Shown here piece by piece: positions 53,896 through 63,900 of a stretch of 64,000 bases of DNA. The DNA is taken from assembly GCF_000617845.2 (NCBI RefSeq), contig NZ_DF820425.1:131690-195689 (forward strand), given 5' to 3'. The notes under the pieces were generated by a model. That model worked only from the letters and a program-made list of their open reading frames with translations, made no database searches and had not been told where the DNA came from. The position numbers were made by a program, and so were the translations under genes. Origin of the DNA: Bradyrhizobium sp. DOA9. Its GTDB lineage: Bacteria; Pseudomonadota; Alphaproteobacteria; Rhizobiales; Xanthobacteraceae. Position 1 is the stretch's first letter. The number at the start of each line of letters is the position of its first letter.

Positions 53896-54024
53896 TCGCC
53901 GGCCCGATTGGTCTATCTCAACAGCGGATGGCACCTCGGCGGAGAGGGCTCGCTCGACGACCTCGACTGGACCAAGCGGGCCTGGGCGGCCCGGTCCTAC
54001 CTGAACGGGTCACTCGCCAAGTGA
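53896..54024 (+). pseudogene. Unassigned C-terminal gene fragment
   Basis: A frame without a start codon, opening just after a stop at 53893 and ending TGA at 54022-54024, reads like the end of a soluble protein (WHLGGEGSLDDLDWTKRAWA). I do not recognise the family. Lack of a start and position among other debris suggest a remnant. Confidence 0.35.
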
Positions 54025-54057
54025 AAACCTTGGTGGCCGATGGCAGCGCCCCCCGCA

Positions 54058-55362
54058 TCAACGCTCGCGGAAAGCCCGCGCGACCTGATCCAGGAGGGGC
54101 TTGGTGAAATACGACAGGATGCTGCGATCGTAGGTCCTGGCAAAGACTTCCGCGGGCATGCCGGGCATGAGCTTGACATTGCCGAGTCGCGCCAGCTCCT
54201 CGGGCATGATCGAGACGCGTACCGTGTAAAAACTCTGACCCGTGCGTTGATCCGGCGTCACATCGGCGGAGATACGGCTGACCTTGCCTTCGATCTCCGG
54301 CGTCGTGCGCTGGTTGAATGCGGAGAATCGCAGGCTTGCCGGTTGGCCGACGTACAGCTGGTCGATGTCCGCCGGAGAAACCTTGGCTTCCACCATCAAC
54401 AGATCGGCTTCCGGCACGATCAGCATGACGGGATCGGCCGGGCTTACCACCCCGCCGACCGTGTGGACGTTGAGTTGATGAACCACGCCGCTTTGCGGCG
54501 CGCGTATGTCAACCCGCTTCAATTGATCTTCGGCCGTCACCTTGCGCTCGATGAATTCGCCGATCTTGCCGTCGATCTCGCGCAATTCCTTCGCAACCTC
54601 GCTGCTGAGCTCTTGGTCGATCTGCAGGATCTGCAGCTCGATTTCGGTGACCTTGCCATGGACTTGCGCCGTGGACGCGATCGACTGCGCCAGTTCGCCC
54701 TTGAGACGCGCGGCTTCGCGCTCCAGAAGGGTAAGGCGGTTTATCTGGACCAGGTTCTTCTCCCAGAGGCCGCGCACTCCGGTAAGCTCGCGCTGGATCA
54801 ATTCGATCTCTTCCGCCTTGGCTTGCTGCAAAGCCGCAAAGCCGCGGATTTCATCCTCGAGCTGCGCGATTCGCTGGCGAAGCTGGGCCTTCTGGCCGCG
54901 ACGCGCGTTGGCGCGCAATTCGAACAGCTTGCGTTCGCTGCCCACCGCCGCAACGAATTCCGCGGAAGAATTATCGAGCAGCTCCTGAGGAACAACGAGA
55001 TGGTCGGCGCCGTCCCGCTCGCTGGCCAGACGAGCCTTGCGGGCGCGCATCTCGTCCAGTCCCTTGGTATAGATGGCGAGCCCGGCACGCAGCGCGGTTT
55101 CGTCGAGCCGCACCAATGTCTCACCGGCACGAACATGGTCGCCTTCGCGGACCATCAACTCTCCGACGATACCGCCGGTGAGATGCTGGACCTTCTTGAC
55201 GTTGGAATCGACGACCACGGAGCCGGCGGCGGTCACTGCTCCCGACAGCTCGGTGGTGGCGGCCCAGCCACCGATCCCGCCGGTCAACCCCACCGCCAGA
55301 AAAAGGCCGGCAAGCAGATGATGACGCAGGCTGCGATCTTCGCCGTATGTCGCGGTCATCAT
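54058..55362 (-). CDS. Type I secretion membrane fusion protein (HlyD family)
   Basis: A 434-residue adaptor with one N-terminal membrane helix (HHLLAGLFLAVGLTGGIGGW), a lipoyl/barrel-sandwich start (VKKVQHLTGGIVGELMVREG), a long periplasmic coiled coil (~100-290), and the HlyD C-terminal RxxGxV-like segment (IRAPQSGVVHQLNVHTVGGV) with a closing beta-barrel. It bridges the inner-membrane ABC exporter to an outer-membrane TolC channel. Its ATG overlaps the exporter stop by four bases. No TolC gene is adjacent. Confidence 0.93.
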   Translation of the reverse strand: MMTATYGEDRSLRHHLLAGLFLAVGLTGGIGGWAATTELSGAVTAAGSVVVDSNVKKVQHLTGGIVGELMVREGDHVRAGETLVRLDETALRAGLAIYTKGLDEMRARKARLASERDGADHLVVPQELLDNSSAEFVAAVGSERKLFELRANARRGQKAQLRQRIAQLEDEIRGFAALQQAKAEEIELIQRELTGVRGLWEKNLVQINRLTLLEREAARLKGELAQSIASTAQVHGKVTEIELQILQIDQELSSEVAKELREIDGKIGEFIERKVTAEDQLKRVDIRAPQSGVVHQLNVHTVGGVVSPADPVMLIVPEADLLMVEAKVSPADIDQLYVGQPASLRFSAFNQRTTPEIEGKVSRISADVTPDQRTGQSFYTVRVSIMPEELARLGNVKLMPGMPAEVFARTYDRSILSYFTKPLLDQVARAFRER

Positions 55363-57131
55363 GTCGATGCGGCCTGTTGCGGGACGACAACCTTGAACGG
55401 CCCGGCAGGCGGGCCAGCTTCGCGCCTCGCCACCAGCGCCTGCACGTCCTCCTTGGACCCGAACGCCTGCTGCCGGCCATGGGCCATCGTCATCACGAAG
55501 TCAACGGCGGCCAGTGCGCTGGAGCGATGTGCGACGATGACGACGACGCCGCCGCGGGCCCGGACCGCGAGGATTGCGCGCGTCAGGGCCTCCTCGCCTT
55601 CGATGTCCAGATTGGAATTGGGCTCGTCGAGCACGACCAGGAAGGGATTTCCGTACAGCGCCCGCGCCAGCGCCACGCGCTGCCTTTGCCCGGCCGACAA
55701 CAATGCGCCCTGCTCGCCGATCTGGGTGTTGTATCCATCCGGCAGGCTGACGAGAAGCTGGTGAACGCCGGCGGCTTCGGCTGCGGCGAGGATCTGCTCC
55801 ATCGAAGCATCAGGTGCAAACCGTGCGATGTTCTCGGCGATGGTGCCCTCGAACAATTCGACGTCCTGAGGCAGGTATCCAACGTGATTTCCCAATGCGT
55901 CAGGCGACCATTGCTCCAGCGATGCGCCGTCGAGCCGGATGACGCCGCGCGATGGCCGCCATGCGCCGACAAGGGCGCGCACCAGCGAGGATTTTCCGGA
56001 GCCGCTGGCGCCGACAACGCCAAGCGCGCTGCCTGCCTTCAGGTGAAAGCTGACATCCGCGACCAGGAGCTTTTCCGAGCCGGGGGCCGCGACGGACAAC
56101 TTGTCCACGACGAGGAATCGCGTCGGAGGCCGCAACGGCAGTCTTTCGGCGGACGCCGGCAACGCCGCCATGAGTCCGGTGAGGCGCCGCCAGCTTTGGG
56201 CCGCGGCGATGAAATTTTTCCAGTTGCCGATCGTGACATCCACGGGTGCAAGGGCGCGACCGGTCAGGATCGAACTGGCAATGATGATTCCGCCGGATGC
56301 TTCCTGTCGAATGACGAGATAGGCACCAACGCCGAGCACGGCCGATTGCAGCATCATGCGCAGCATGCGTCCCGTGACCCCGAAGCCTCCCGAGATATCA
56401 TTGGTGATCCTCTGCTGCCTGCGATGAGCATCGCCCAGCTTCCGCCATCGTTCCAGGAACCGGGACGACATCGACATCGCGATCAAGACCTCCGCGTTGC
56501 GGCGACTGGCTTCGGCAAGGCGGTTGCGCGCAGCGGCATAGCTCGACGCCTTCCGGACCGATTGCCGGGACAGCCGGTCGGTGACCAGCGTCAACAGCAC
56601 CAGCACGAGCGCGCCGCCGAGGGCTGTGGCGCCAATCAGCGGATGGAAAGCAAAACAGATGGCGAGGTAGAACGGCAACCAGGGCAGGTCGAACAGGGCA
56701 GGAAGACCGGATCCCGACATCACCGATCGTACGGTATCGATGTCGCGAAGCGGCTGCAGTCCGTCGCCGCCACCGCGTGTGCGAAGCGGAAGGCGAATCA
56801 GGAGATCATAGACGCGGTCACCGATGCGCCAATCGACCTGGTTCCCGATGCGGACCAGCATTCGACCGCGAACCACTTCCAATGTGCCCTGAAGGACGAA
56901 GAGCAGGGCCACAATGATCGTCAGACCGGCCAGCGTGGATACGCTGCGGCCAGGCAGCACCCGATCATAGACCTCCAGCATGTAGAGGGAACCGGTCAAG
57001 CTGAGGATATTGATCAACCCGCTGAAGGCCGCGATGCCCACAAGGGCCGTGCGGCAAGATCGAAGGGCAGCGCGCAGCTCCGATCCTTCATCCGCGGCAA
57101 CGTCTGCTTGCGTAGCCAACATCACACGCAA
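55359..57131 (-). CDS. Type I secretion ABC exporter (PrtD-like ATPase/permease)
   Basis: A 590-residue half-transporter. The membrane domain (first helix SCRTALVGIAAFSGLINILS) is followed by an ATPase with Walker A VVGASGSGKSSLVRAL, signature LSAGQRQRVALARALYG and Walker B FLVVLDEPNSNLD. The lack of an N-terminal peptidase domain and the length match PrtD/AprD exporters of RTX proteins. The gene follows the RTX gene after a 176 bp gap that contains a strong hairpin, and is coupled to the HlyD-type gene downstream. Confidence 0.93.
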   Translation of the reverse strand: MRVMLATQADVAADEGSELRAALRSCRTALVGIAAFSGLINILSLTGSLYMLEVYDRVLPGRSVSTLAGLTIIVALLFVLQGTLEVVRGRMLVRIGNQVDWRIGDRVYDLLIRLPLRTRGGGDGLQPLRDIDTVRSVMSGSGLPALFDLPWLPFYLAICFAFHPLIGATALGGALVLVLLTLVTDRLSRQSVRKASSYAAARNRLAEASRRNAEVLIAMSMSSRFLERWRKLGDAHRRQQRITNDISGGFGVTGRMLRMMLQSAVLGVGAYLVIRQEASGGIIIASSILTGRALAPVDVTIGNWKNFIAAAQSWRRLTGLMAALPASAERLPLRPPTRFLVVDKLSVAAPGSEKLLVADVSFHLKAGSALGVVGASGSGKSSLVRALVGAWRPSRGVIRLDGASLEQWSPDALGNHVGYLPQDVELFEGTIAENIARFAPDASMEQILAAAEAAGVHQLLVSLPDGYNTQIGEQGALLSAGQRQRVALARALYGNPFLVVLDEPNSNLDIEGEEALTRAILAVRARGGVVVIVAHRSSALAAVDFVMTMAHGRQQAFGSKEDVQALVARREAGPPAGPFKVVVPQQAAST

Positions 57132-57243
57132 TGACTCCGCGGCTTACGATATGGTGATCGTGCTGAAATGACCGGCCTTCACGACAAAAGCGATGAAACC
57201 GCTTCTAACTGTCGATCGTTCATGACAATCGTTTGACAATGGC

Positions 57244-57274
57244 GGAGGCGCCGGCGGGAACGCCCGGCACCTCC
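57244..57274 (-). promoter_or_regulatory. Stable intercistronic hairpin between the RTX gene and its exporter
   Basis: Eleven-base arms (one U-G wobble) around a nine-base loop, 34 bp after the RTX stop. No T-run follows on the minus strand, so it more likely stabilises or attenuates the transcript than ends it, raising RTX protein over exporter expression. Confidence 0.5.
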
Positions 57275-57307
57275 ACATCGAGCGGTATCTTCGTCGGGCT
57301 ACTGGCG

Positions 57308-59263
57308 TCAGACGAGATATTGGTGGACCAGCTGCAACTGGCCGCCTTCGACGAGCTCGCCCCCAACATTGAGGTGGGATTGGGTGTCGATCAAATAGAC
57401 GTTTTCGCCGGCGTTGCCGAGGATATGCGTGACGTCGATGACACCCGACGCCTCTTCGTCCTGGGTCAGGAAGTTTGCACCTCCCGTCACGAAGCGGCTC
57501 GCATCGTGCTGGGCAAGCTGCGTGACCGCGTCGGTCGCAGGATCGTACTGCCAGACCTTGCCGAGGTGGGCATTGTTGCCGACGTCCTCGCAGAGAATGA
57601 CCTTGCCGTGGGAGTCGACGGCGATGTTGTCGAGCATCTGCTGGCCTTCGCTGCCGTTGAGCAGCAGCTTGATAGTGCCGCCGAGCTCGGGGTGCGACGC
57701 GTCGGTGAAGTCCAGCGCCCACAGCTGGCTCGGCGCGTTGAACGCATTCGTCGTCACGAAATAGAAGCGGTTGGGATTGAGGGTATCCCATGCGCCGTCT
57801 TCCGGCCGCAGGAAGCTCGTCACGCCTGCAGTTTCGCTGTCCGAATCGATGAGCGCGCCGGTCTTTCCGCTGACGTCTCCGAGATCGATCATGGTGAAGG
57901 CGGACTTCTCGTCGGCACCCAGGGCAGTGGTGCTGCTCGGTGCATTATTCGCCGAACCTTCGAAATCGGTCACGTGAATTCCGAGCAGATGGCCGCCGGT
58001 CAGCCCGGCCTTTTCGATGGCATTGCCGGTCGACTGCTTGGTCCCGGAATAGAAGTAGACCTGGCCGTTCTGGCCGTCGTCCATCATGGCGACGACCGTC
58101 TTGTCCCCGGTATGCGCATTGGCGACAACGTTCTCGTAGGCCATGTTGCCGAGCCAGGCCAGCTCGTAGCTGTTACCATCCTGGGCACCGCCGACGACAT
58201 GCGCAAAGGCGCGGCCCTCGACGCCGCCCTCTTCGCCGTTCAGATAGAGCCTGCCGTCGAAACCGAGGCCCGTCTGCGCGTTGTAGAATGCGCCCGAATC
58301 GGCGAGGTCTGCCGAACAGAAACGGTTGAACGTCACCGGGCTGTTGCCGGCGTTGTGGTCGACATAGGTGCCGCCCTCGTACATCCAGACGTCGTGGATG
58401 AGATCCTTGCCCGACAGGACCTGCAAACTCGTCTTGTCGATCACCCACTCCGACACGAATGCGCCGGTGCCGCCATGAGCGCGAGCAATGCCCGCCGCCG
58501 AGGGAAGTTCGTGGTTCATCAGCACGGTGAAGGTGCCGTCGCCATTGTCGAACGCGCCGAGGCCGTCCGGGATGCCGGCCATCTTGTAGCCGTTCACGCT
58601 GTCTCCGGTCGTCAGCAACGATTCGGTAAAAACGTTGGGATTGCTGCTGAGCAGGTAGGGCGTCTGTGAGCTCGATGCGCCCTTCACCTCATTGGAGAGA
58701 ATGAACTGCTCGGCGTGAAGGTCAGAAATGCGGGCATGCTCGATGATCAACGCGTCGCCATTGCCCAGATTGATCTGAACGTTGTGGCCGATCTGGTGCG
58801 CGGAATTGATCAGCGTCTGGAAGCTTGGAATGTTGAAGTCGCGGACGTCGATGCGATCGCCGGAATCGAAATGCTCGATCGTATCCACGCCCATGCCCTT
58901 GCGGAGCAGGAACTTATCGTTGCCCTCGTCGCCGATGAGATGATCCCGGCCTGCGCCGCCGAGGAGCAGATCCCGGCCGTGGCCGCCACGCAAATCGTCG
59001 CTGCCGTCGCCGCCGATCAGGGCGTCATTGCCGATTCCCCCGAACAGCAAATCGTTTCCCTTGCCGCCCTCGATCCAATCATTGCCGCGGCCACCGAACA
59101 CGATGTCATCGCCGAGGCCGGCATTGATGGTGTCATTACCGCCGAAGCCAAGGATGATGTCGCCGTGGTCCGACCCTTGAATGGTGTCGTCTGCGTTGGT
59201 TCCAAACTTGATCTTCTTGAACGGACCGATGTGGCGATGATCGCCGTGGTGATGGTGCGACAT
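57308..59263 (-). CDS. RTX-repeat protein with PhoX/DUF839-like domain, type I secretion substrate
   Basis: A 651-residue protein. Residues 1-11 are His-rich (MSHHHHGDHRH). Residues ~28-118 hold about nine Ca-binding RTX nonapeptides (e.g. GGNDTINAGLGDDIVFGGRG, then GGKGNDLLFGGIGND). A linker (~120-190) leads to a ~440-residue propeller-like domain resembling PhoX/DUF839 phosphatases (FDNGDGTFTVLMNHELPSAA, AHTGDKTVVAMMDDGQNGQ). RTX repeats normally lie near the C-terminus; here they are N-terminal. The very C-terminus LQLVHQYLV ends in hydrophobic residues as do type I signals. Exporter genes follow. Phosphatase activity is inferred. Confidence 0.85.
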   Translation of the reverse strand: MSHHHHGDHRHIGPFKKIKFGTNADDTIQGSDHGDIILGFGGNDTINAGLGDDIVFGGRGNDWIEGGKGNDLLFGGIGNDALIGGDGSDDLRGGHGRDLLLGGAGRDHLIGDEGNDKFLLRKGMGVDTIEHFDSGDRIDVRDFNIPSFQTLINSAHQIGHNVQINLGNGDALIIEHARISDLHAEQFILSNEVKGASSSQTPYLLSSNPNVFTESLLTTGDSVNGYKMAGIPDGLGAFDNGDGTFTVLMNHELPSAAGIARAHGGTGAFVSEWVIDKTSLQVLSGKDLIHDVWMYEGGTYVDHNAGNSPVTFNRFCSADLADSGAFYNAQTGLGFDGRLYLNGEEGGVEGRAFAHVVGGAQDGNSYELAWLGNMAYENVVANAHTGDKTVVAMMDDGQNGQVYFYSGTKQSTGNAIEKAGLTGGHLLGIHVTDFEGSANNAPSSTTALGADEKSAFTMIDLGDVSGKTGALIDSDSETAGVTSFLRPEDGAWDTLNPNRFYFVTTNAFNAPSQLWALDFTDASHPELGGTIKLLLNGSEGQQMLDNIAVDSHGKVILCEDVGNNAHLGKVWQYDPATDAVTQLAQHDASRFVTGGANFLTQDEEASGVIDVTHILGNAGENVYLIDTQSHLNVGGELVEGGQLQLVHQYLV

Positions 59264-59576
59264 GCTTTGCTCCCTGGCTTTTGGCTTGGTACTGGCACGA
59301 ACGCTCCGTTAACCAACGGCTGTGACGCTGACACGACATCGAGATGACCGGGCCATGCCGCGCTTGATTCGAATTGGTCGTTCGGCGGCTTGTCCGGGCA
59401 CGGGTTTGCGCGCAGGACGATGCCGAGGCCGGACAAGTGCCGTGGCGCACGGTCGCCGACCAAGTCGGCCCAAAGCCTGCCCAAGCTCGCGGCCACCTCG
59501 ACACCGATCGGCTTCGGGGGCGGCCTGACAAAGCGGGCCTGTCTGTAGCCCAGAACAGCGCCGCCTCCGTGCGGCG
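59264..59576. other. Gene-poor upstream region of the RTX operon
   Basis: About 313 bases between the RTX start and the end of the universal-stress gene. No frame here looks coding. It should carry the RTX promoter; I see no convincing -35/-10 and no clear operator, only a hairpin at 59557-59578 at the end of the stress gene. Confidence 0.5.
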
Positions 59577-59578
59577 CT
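59557..59578 (-). terminator. Hairpin overlapping the stress-gene stop
   Basis: Eight-base perfect arms AGCGCCGC/GCGGCGCT with a six-base loop begin within the stop codon of the universal-stress gene. The T-run is poor, so some read-through into the RTX operon is possible. Confidence 0.5.
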
Positions 59579-60416
59579 AGTGAGCCATAAGAACGGGCAA
59601 ATCCGCGTGCTCCATGATATAGCTGGTCGCCCCACCGAATATCATCTGCCGTAGCCGCGTGCGGGTGAAGGCTCCCTTGATCAATAGATCGCAACCGTGT
59701 GCCCGGGCGGCATCGAGGACCGCTTCGCCAGTTTCGCGTCCGTCCAGTTCAACGCTGATCAAGCTGGCCGCGATGCCATTGTAATGGAGTTGCCGAGCGA
59801 TCTGATCGGCAGATGGTCCCGGCACCGCCTGGCCACCGATCACGGTCAGGACCGACACCCTTCCGGCCTGACGAAGCAACGGCATGGCAAATGCATTTGC
59901 CCGCGCTTGCTCGGTACTCCCGTTCCAGTGAATCATGATGTTCGTTGCGACGCTTCTTGGAGCATTCAACGGCGCCAGCAGAACGGGCCTGCCGCTCTCG
60001 AAAAGCGCGGACTCAATGGCGCGACGGTGAGGGCCCACAGCATCGACGTCGGACCGCGCCATCACGATCAGGTCGAAGGCGCGCCCGTGACTTCCGACAA
60101 ATTCTTCGCCCTCGGGCGCGGTCTCCAGCCAGCCGAAGCATGGCGGGTTCGATCCCACAGCGGCTCGAGGAACATCGTGCTTCAGCATGAATGCTTCGAA
60201 AAAGTTGCGCATGTCGTTCAATTCGGCTTCGCTCATCACTTGATACGTGTCCAGGAGAATGCCGGTGGCCAATTCGGCGGCCGCATATTGGGGGATGCCG
60301 AAGCGGAGTGGAAAACCTTCGATATAGGCGCCGGATCGTCGCGCGAGATTTACGGCCACATCGAGCGTGGCTGTCATCATTGGAATGTTCTGAAGCGGGA
60401 CCAGGAGCGTCTTCAT
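59577..60416 (-). CDS. Universal stress protein with two UspA domains
   Basis: A 279-residue tandem UspA protein. The N-terminal domain begins KTLLVPLQNIPMMTATLDVA; the second begins near NIMIHWNGSTEQARANAFAM and ends with the nucleotide-binding signature KGAFTRTRLRQMIFGGATSY. Such proteins bind ATP or ligands and respond to starvation, low oxygen or redox stress. It lies downstream of the kinase/regulator pair in the same direction (118 bp gap) and may be controlled by it. Confidence 0.88.
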   Translation of the reverse strand: MKTLLVPLQNIPMMTATLDVAVNLARRSGAYIEGFPLRFGIPQYAAAELATGILLDTYQVMSEAELNDMRNFFEAFMLKHDVPRAAVGSNPPCFGWLETAPEGEEFVGSHGRAFDLIVMARSDVDAVGPHRRAIESALFESGRPVLLAPLNAPRSVATNIMIHWNGSTEQARANAFAMPLLRQAGRVSVLTVIGGQAVPGPSADQIARQLHYNGIAASLISVELDGRETGEAVLDAARAHGCDLLIKGAFTRTRLRQMIFGGATSYIMEHADLPVLMAH

Positions 60417-60534
60417 CTTGAATCTCCGATTTTTCCGACGAAGATTGACGGAGGATGCCTGCTTTCAATTCGGCTAGCGCCTGCGATCGTTCAACTTTGC
60501 GCGTGGTTCAGCTTGTCCTCGAGAGTGGTTGCAA

Positions 60535-60924
60535 TCATGCAGCCTGCTCGAGCCTCGCATCGATCTCCTGGCGCAGCGCGGCGAAGTCGATTGGCTTGGT
60601 CAACAGGTCGGCGGCGCCCTTCTCCAGTGCCTTGCGCCTGGTCTCGGCATCACCATAGGCCGTGATCATGATGACAGGTACATCGGGGCGAGCCGAGCGC
60701 ACGATAGGCAGCATCTCCAGTCCGCTCATTCCGGGCATGTTGATGTCGGACAGGATCAGAATCAGGGTGGCATCCTCGATCTCGGCCGCGCGCTGCAACG
60801 CGAGGGGTGCCGAGGATACGAACTCCATCAGAAAACGACCGGCGCGCAGATCGCGCCGAAACTGCTGGCGGAACAGCGCCTCGACATCGGGCTCGTCGTC
60901 GACCACCATGATATAGACGCTCAA
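60535..60924 (-). CDS. Single-domain response regulator coupled to multi-GAF kinase
   Basis: A 129-residue receiver. The TTG at 60924 overlaps the kinase stop (TTGA) and gives [20 protein letters not shown]; the phospho-acceptor is Asp60 in [13 protein letters not shown], with conserved Lys in DLLTKPIDF. No output domain is present. A later ATG at 60909 would trim the N-terminus. The four-base overlap shows it is the kinase partner. Confidence 0.88.
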   Translation of the reverse strand: MSVYIMVVDDEPDVEALFRQQFRRDLRAGRFLMEFVSSAPLALQRAAEIEDATLILILSDINMPGMSGLEMLPIVRSARPDVPVIMITAYGDAETRRKALEKGAADLLTKPIDFAALRQEIDARLEQAA

Positions 60925-63900
60925 TTTCTGCCTCCGGTCTGCAACGGTGCCGCCCGCGTACGCGGCAGCGTAATGATGAACTCGGTATATTCGCCCGGCT
61001 CGGTATCGACCTCGATACTGCCGCCGTGCTGTTTCACAATGATGTCGTGGCAGATCGAAAGGCCAAGACCGGTTCCTTCGCCGGCCGGCTTGGTCGTGAA
61101 GAATGGATTGAATATCTTCTCCCTGACATCGGCCGGAATGCCGGTGCCATTGTCGCGAATGCGGATTTCGACGGCGCCGCCGAGGTCTGTGGTCGTCGCG
61201 CACAGCCTCGGCTCGAAGCCGTCACCGGCGGCGTCCTTTTGCTTGCCGGCCGCGTAGAAGCCGTTTGAGACCAGGTTGAGGAACACCCGCGTGATTTCCT
61301 GCGGATACAGCTCGAGCGCTCCCGCAGACGGATCGAGCTTTCTTTCGAGCGTGATGTTGAAGCCGGCTCTTTCAGCGCGGGCACCGTGGTAGGCGAGGTT
61401 GAGACTCTCTTCGAGGATGGCGTTGATGTCGGCCGCGCGGCGTTCGCCAGATCCTTCACGGGAGTGCAGAAGCATGTTCTTGACGATGGAATCGGCGCGC
61501 GTTCCGTGCTGCACGATCTTCTCCAAATTACCTCTCAGCATGTGGATCAGCGCGTCGATGTCCTGCCTCTCCGCCTCGCCCAGATTGGCCGAACGCAGCG
61601 CGTCGGCGAGTTCGTCGGCGAGTTCGGAGGACAGCGCAGCAAAGTTGTTGACGAAGTTGAGCGGGTTCTTGATCTCGTGCGCAATGCCGGCGGTGAGCTG
61701 CCCGAGCGAGGCAAGCTTCTCGGTCTGGATCAGCCGATCCTGCGCGTTTCGCAATTCCTCGAGCGATTGCGACAATTCCATCGTGCGCTCGCGCAATTCA
61801 TTCAGCAGGCGTGCATTCTCGATCGCGATCACGCCCTGGTGTGCGAAGTTGGACACGAGCTCGATCTGCTTGTCCGTGAAGGGTTTCACTTCCTGGCGGA
61901 AGATCGTGATGGTGCCAATCAGCTCGTCTTCCTTGAGCATGGGCACGATGACGAGGGTCCTTGCCCCGGCAAGGTCGGCGAGCGCGCGAACGTTGGGGTT
62001 GCCTTCGACATAGGGCGGCTGCGTCCTGATGTCGTCGATGTGAACCGTCTGATGAGTCTTCTCGACGGTGCCGAGCCCGCTCGCGGGATGCGGGCGAATG
62101 TGCTGGTAGAGCCGGGTATCGACATAGGCTTGCGGCGCGTTGTGCAATGCGACCGTGCGAAAGCCGCCCTCCTCGTAGAGATTCATGGTGCCAAAACCGG
62201 CCCCGCAAATTCGCGTCGCATTCTCCAGCATCTTGTGGAAGACCGGACTGAGTCCGCCCGACGAAGCGCTTATGGTTTCCAGCACCTCCGACGTTGCCGT
62301 CTGCCGCTCCAGCGATTCATTCAATTGCTCGAACAGACGCACATTGCCGATGGCGATAACAGCCTGATCGGCAAAGGTCTGCAGCAGGGTGATCTGCTTG
62401 TCGTCGAATGGGCGCACCTCCATACGACGCAGCACGATCGCCCCCATGCTCTCGCCTTCGCGCAAGAGCGGCACGCTCAAGACGGTCCGAACGTTGGAGC
62501 GAAGCGCATATTCGCGTCCAGTTGGATATTGCTCTCCTTCGGGCCCAAGCAGGTCGTGCACATGAACGGTGCGGCGATCGATGATCGCCCGGCCGGTAGG
62601 CGATTCGACACTGATCGATCGTCGGCTCCACACCACGGGAACTTGGCCATGGTGCGCCTGGATGACGATATCGTCGCCATCCCTCAGAACGACCAGCGCA
62701 TCATATGCCTCACAAAGCCCGCATGCGCTTTCCACGATCGCCTCGAGCACCGGTCCGACTTCGGTCGGAGATGAAGCGATCACCCTCAAGATATTGGCGC
62801 TACCGGTCTGGTACGTCAGCGCCTCGGATAGATCTCGCGTCCTGGTCTGCAATTGTTCGAACAGCCGGACATTCTCGATGGCGATCACCGCCTGGTCGGC
62901 AAAGGTCTGCACGATCTCGATCTGTCGCTGGGTAAACGGGCCCGGCTCCGGTCGCGCCAAACTGAGAACCCCGATCGCGGTGCCCTCGCGTATTAGGGGT
63001 ATGTTGAGGGTCGCGCGATAGCCGCCGATTCTCGCGAGGTCATGCCGCGAGAAGTCGGGGTCTTTCATGAGATCGGCGACATGGTCGACCCGGCCAGTAA
63101 GCACTGCCCGGCCGCTCGGCGTGTCGCGGCCCGGCGCAAGCGGCTGGCTCTTGCGTAGCGCGACCCATTCCGGTGGGTTGTTGTGGGAGGCTTCCAGGTG
63201 CAGTAGCCCGCCGCCAATGAGATAGATCGCGGCTCTCGGGTCGCCGCAGAGCCGTGCGGCCGAGCTGACAAGCGTCTCGAGAACATTGGGCAAGTCGAAC
63301 GCCGAACGGCTGATCACCTTGAGCACGTCGGCCGTTGCGGTCTGCTGGCGCAGCGACTCGCTGAGATCCTCAGTACGTTCGCGCAACTCCTTGAGCAACC
63401 GCGCATTCTCGATGGCGATCACGGCCTGATCGGCAAATGTGGCTGCGAGCTCGATCTGCTTTTCGGTGAAGGGCTGCACGCGCTTGCGGGCGATCACGAT
63501 CGCGCCGATCGGCTCATTCTCGCGCAGGAGCGGGACACCGAGCGCCGTGCGTTGACCAGCCATCGTGACCGACGCCTGCAGGCCGTATTCGGGATCGGCC
63601 GCGACGTCGAGGATCTGCACCGGGCGGCGTTCGAGGACGGCTCGACCCGTGACCGTGCCACGGCCGGGGACGATCGGATGAGCCTGCAGAAAGGCGATGT
63701 AGTCCTCGGAAAACCCGACCGCCGCTCCGGCCTGATATTCATCGCCCTCGCGGCGCATGATGAAGGCCATCTCCGCCTCGCACAGCCGCGCCGCCGAATC
63801 GACCAGCGTGTCGAGCACGGTTTGCAGATCGAAGGTCGAGCGGCTGATCACCTTCAGCACATCGGCAGTCGCGGTTTGCTGCTGGAGCGATTCGGCGAGA

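Larger units (their letters stand above)
53333..54057. other. Gene-poor debris region between tRNA-Val and the type I secretion genes
   Basis: About 725 bases with no intact gene. It contains the tRNA-linked repeat, a frameshifted 2'-5' RNA ligase-family remnant (53490-53835, minus) and an unassigned C-terminal-looking fragment (53896-54024, plus). No integrase or flanking repeat of the tRNA end was found by eye. Confidence 0.6.

Noticed and set aside
55347..57134. 595-codon plus-strand frame
   Set aside because: Antisense shadow of the type I secretion ABC exporter.
58870..59180. Periodic repeats resembling a CRISPR-like array
   Set aside because: The periodicity is nine codons and encodes RTX nonapeptides in a long open frame; repeats are degenerate and have no spacers.
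53258..60416. Complete integrative element at tRNA-Val
   Set aside because: No integrase, relaxase or duplicated tRNA end could be seen, so only a possible scar is reported.
61386..62774. 462-codon plus-strand frame
   Set aside because: Antisense to the multi-GAF kinase and repetitive for the same reason.
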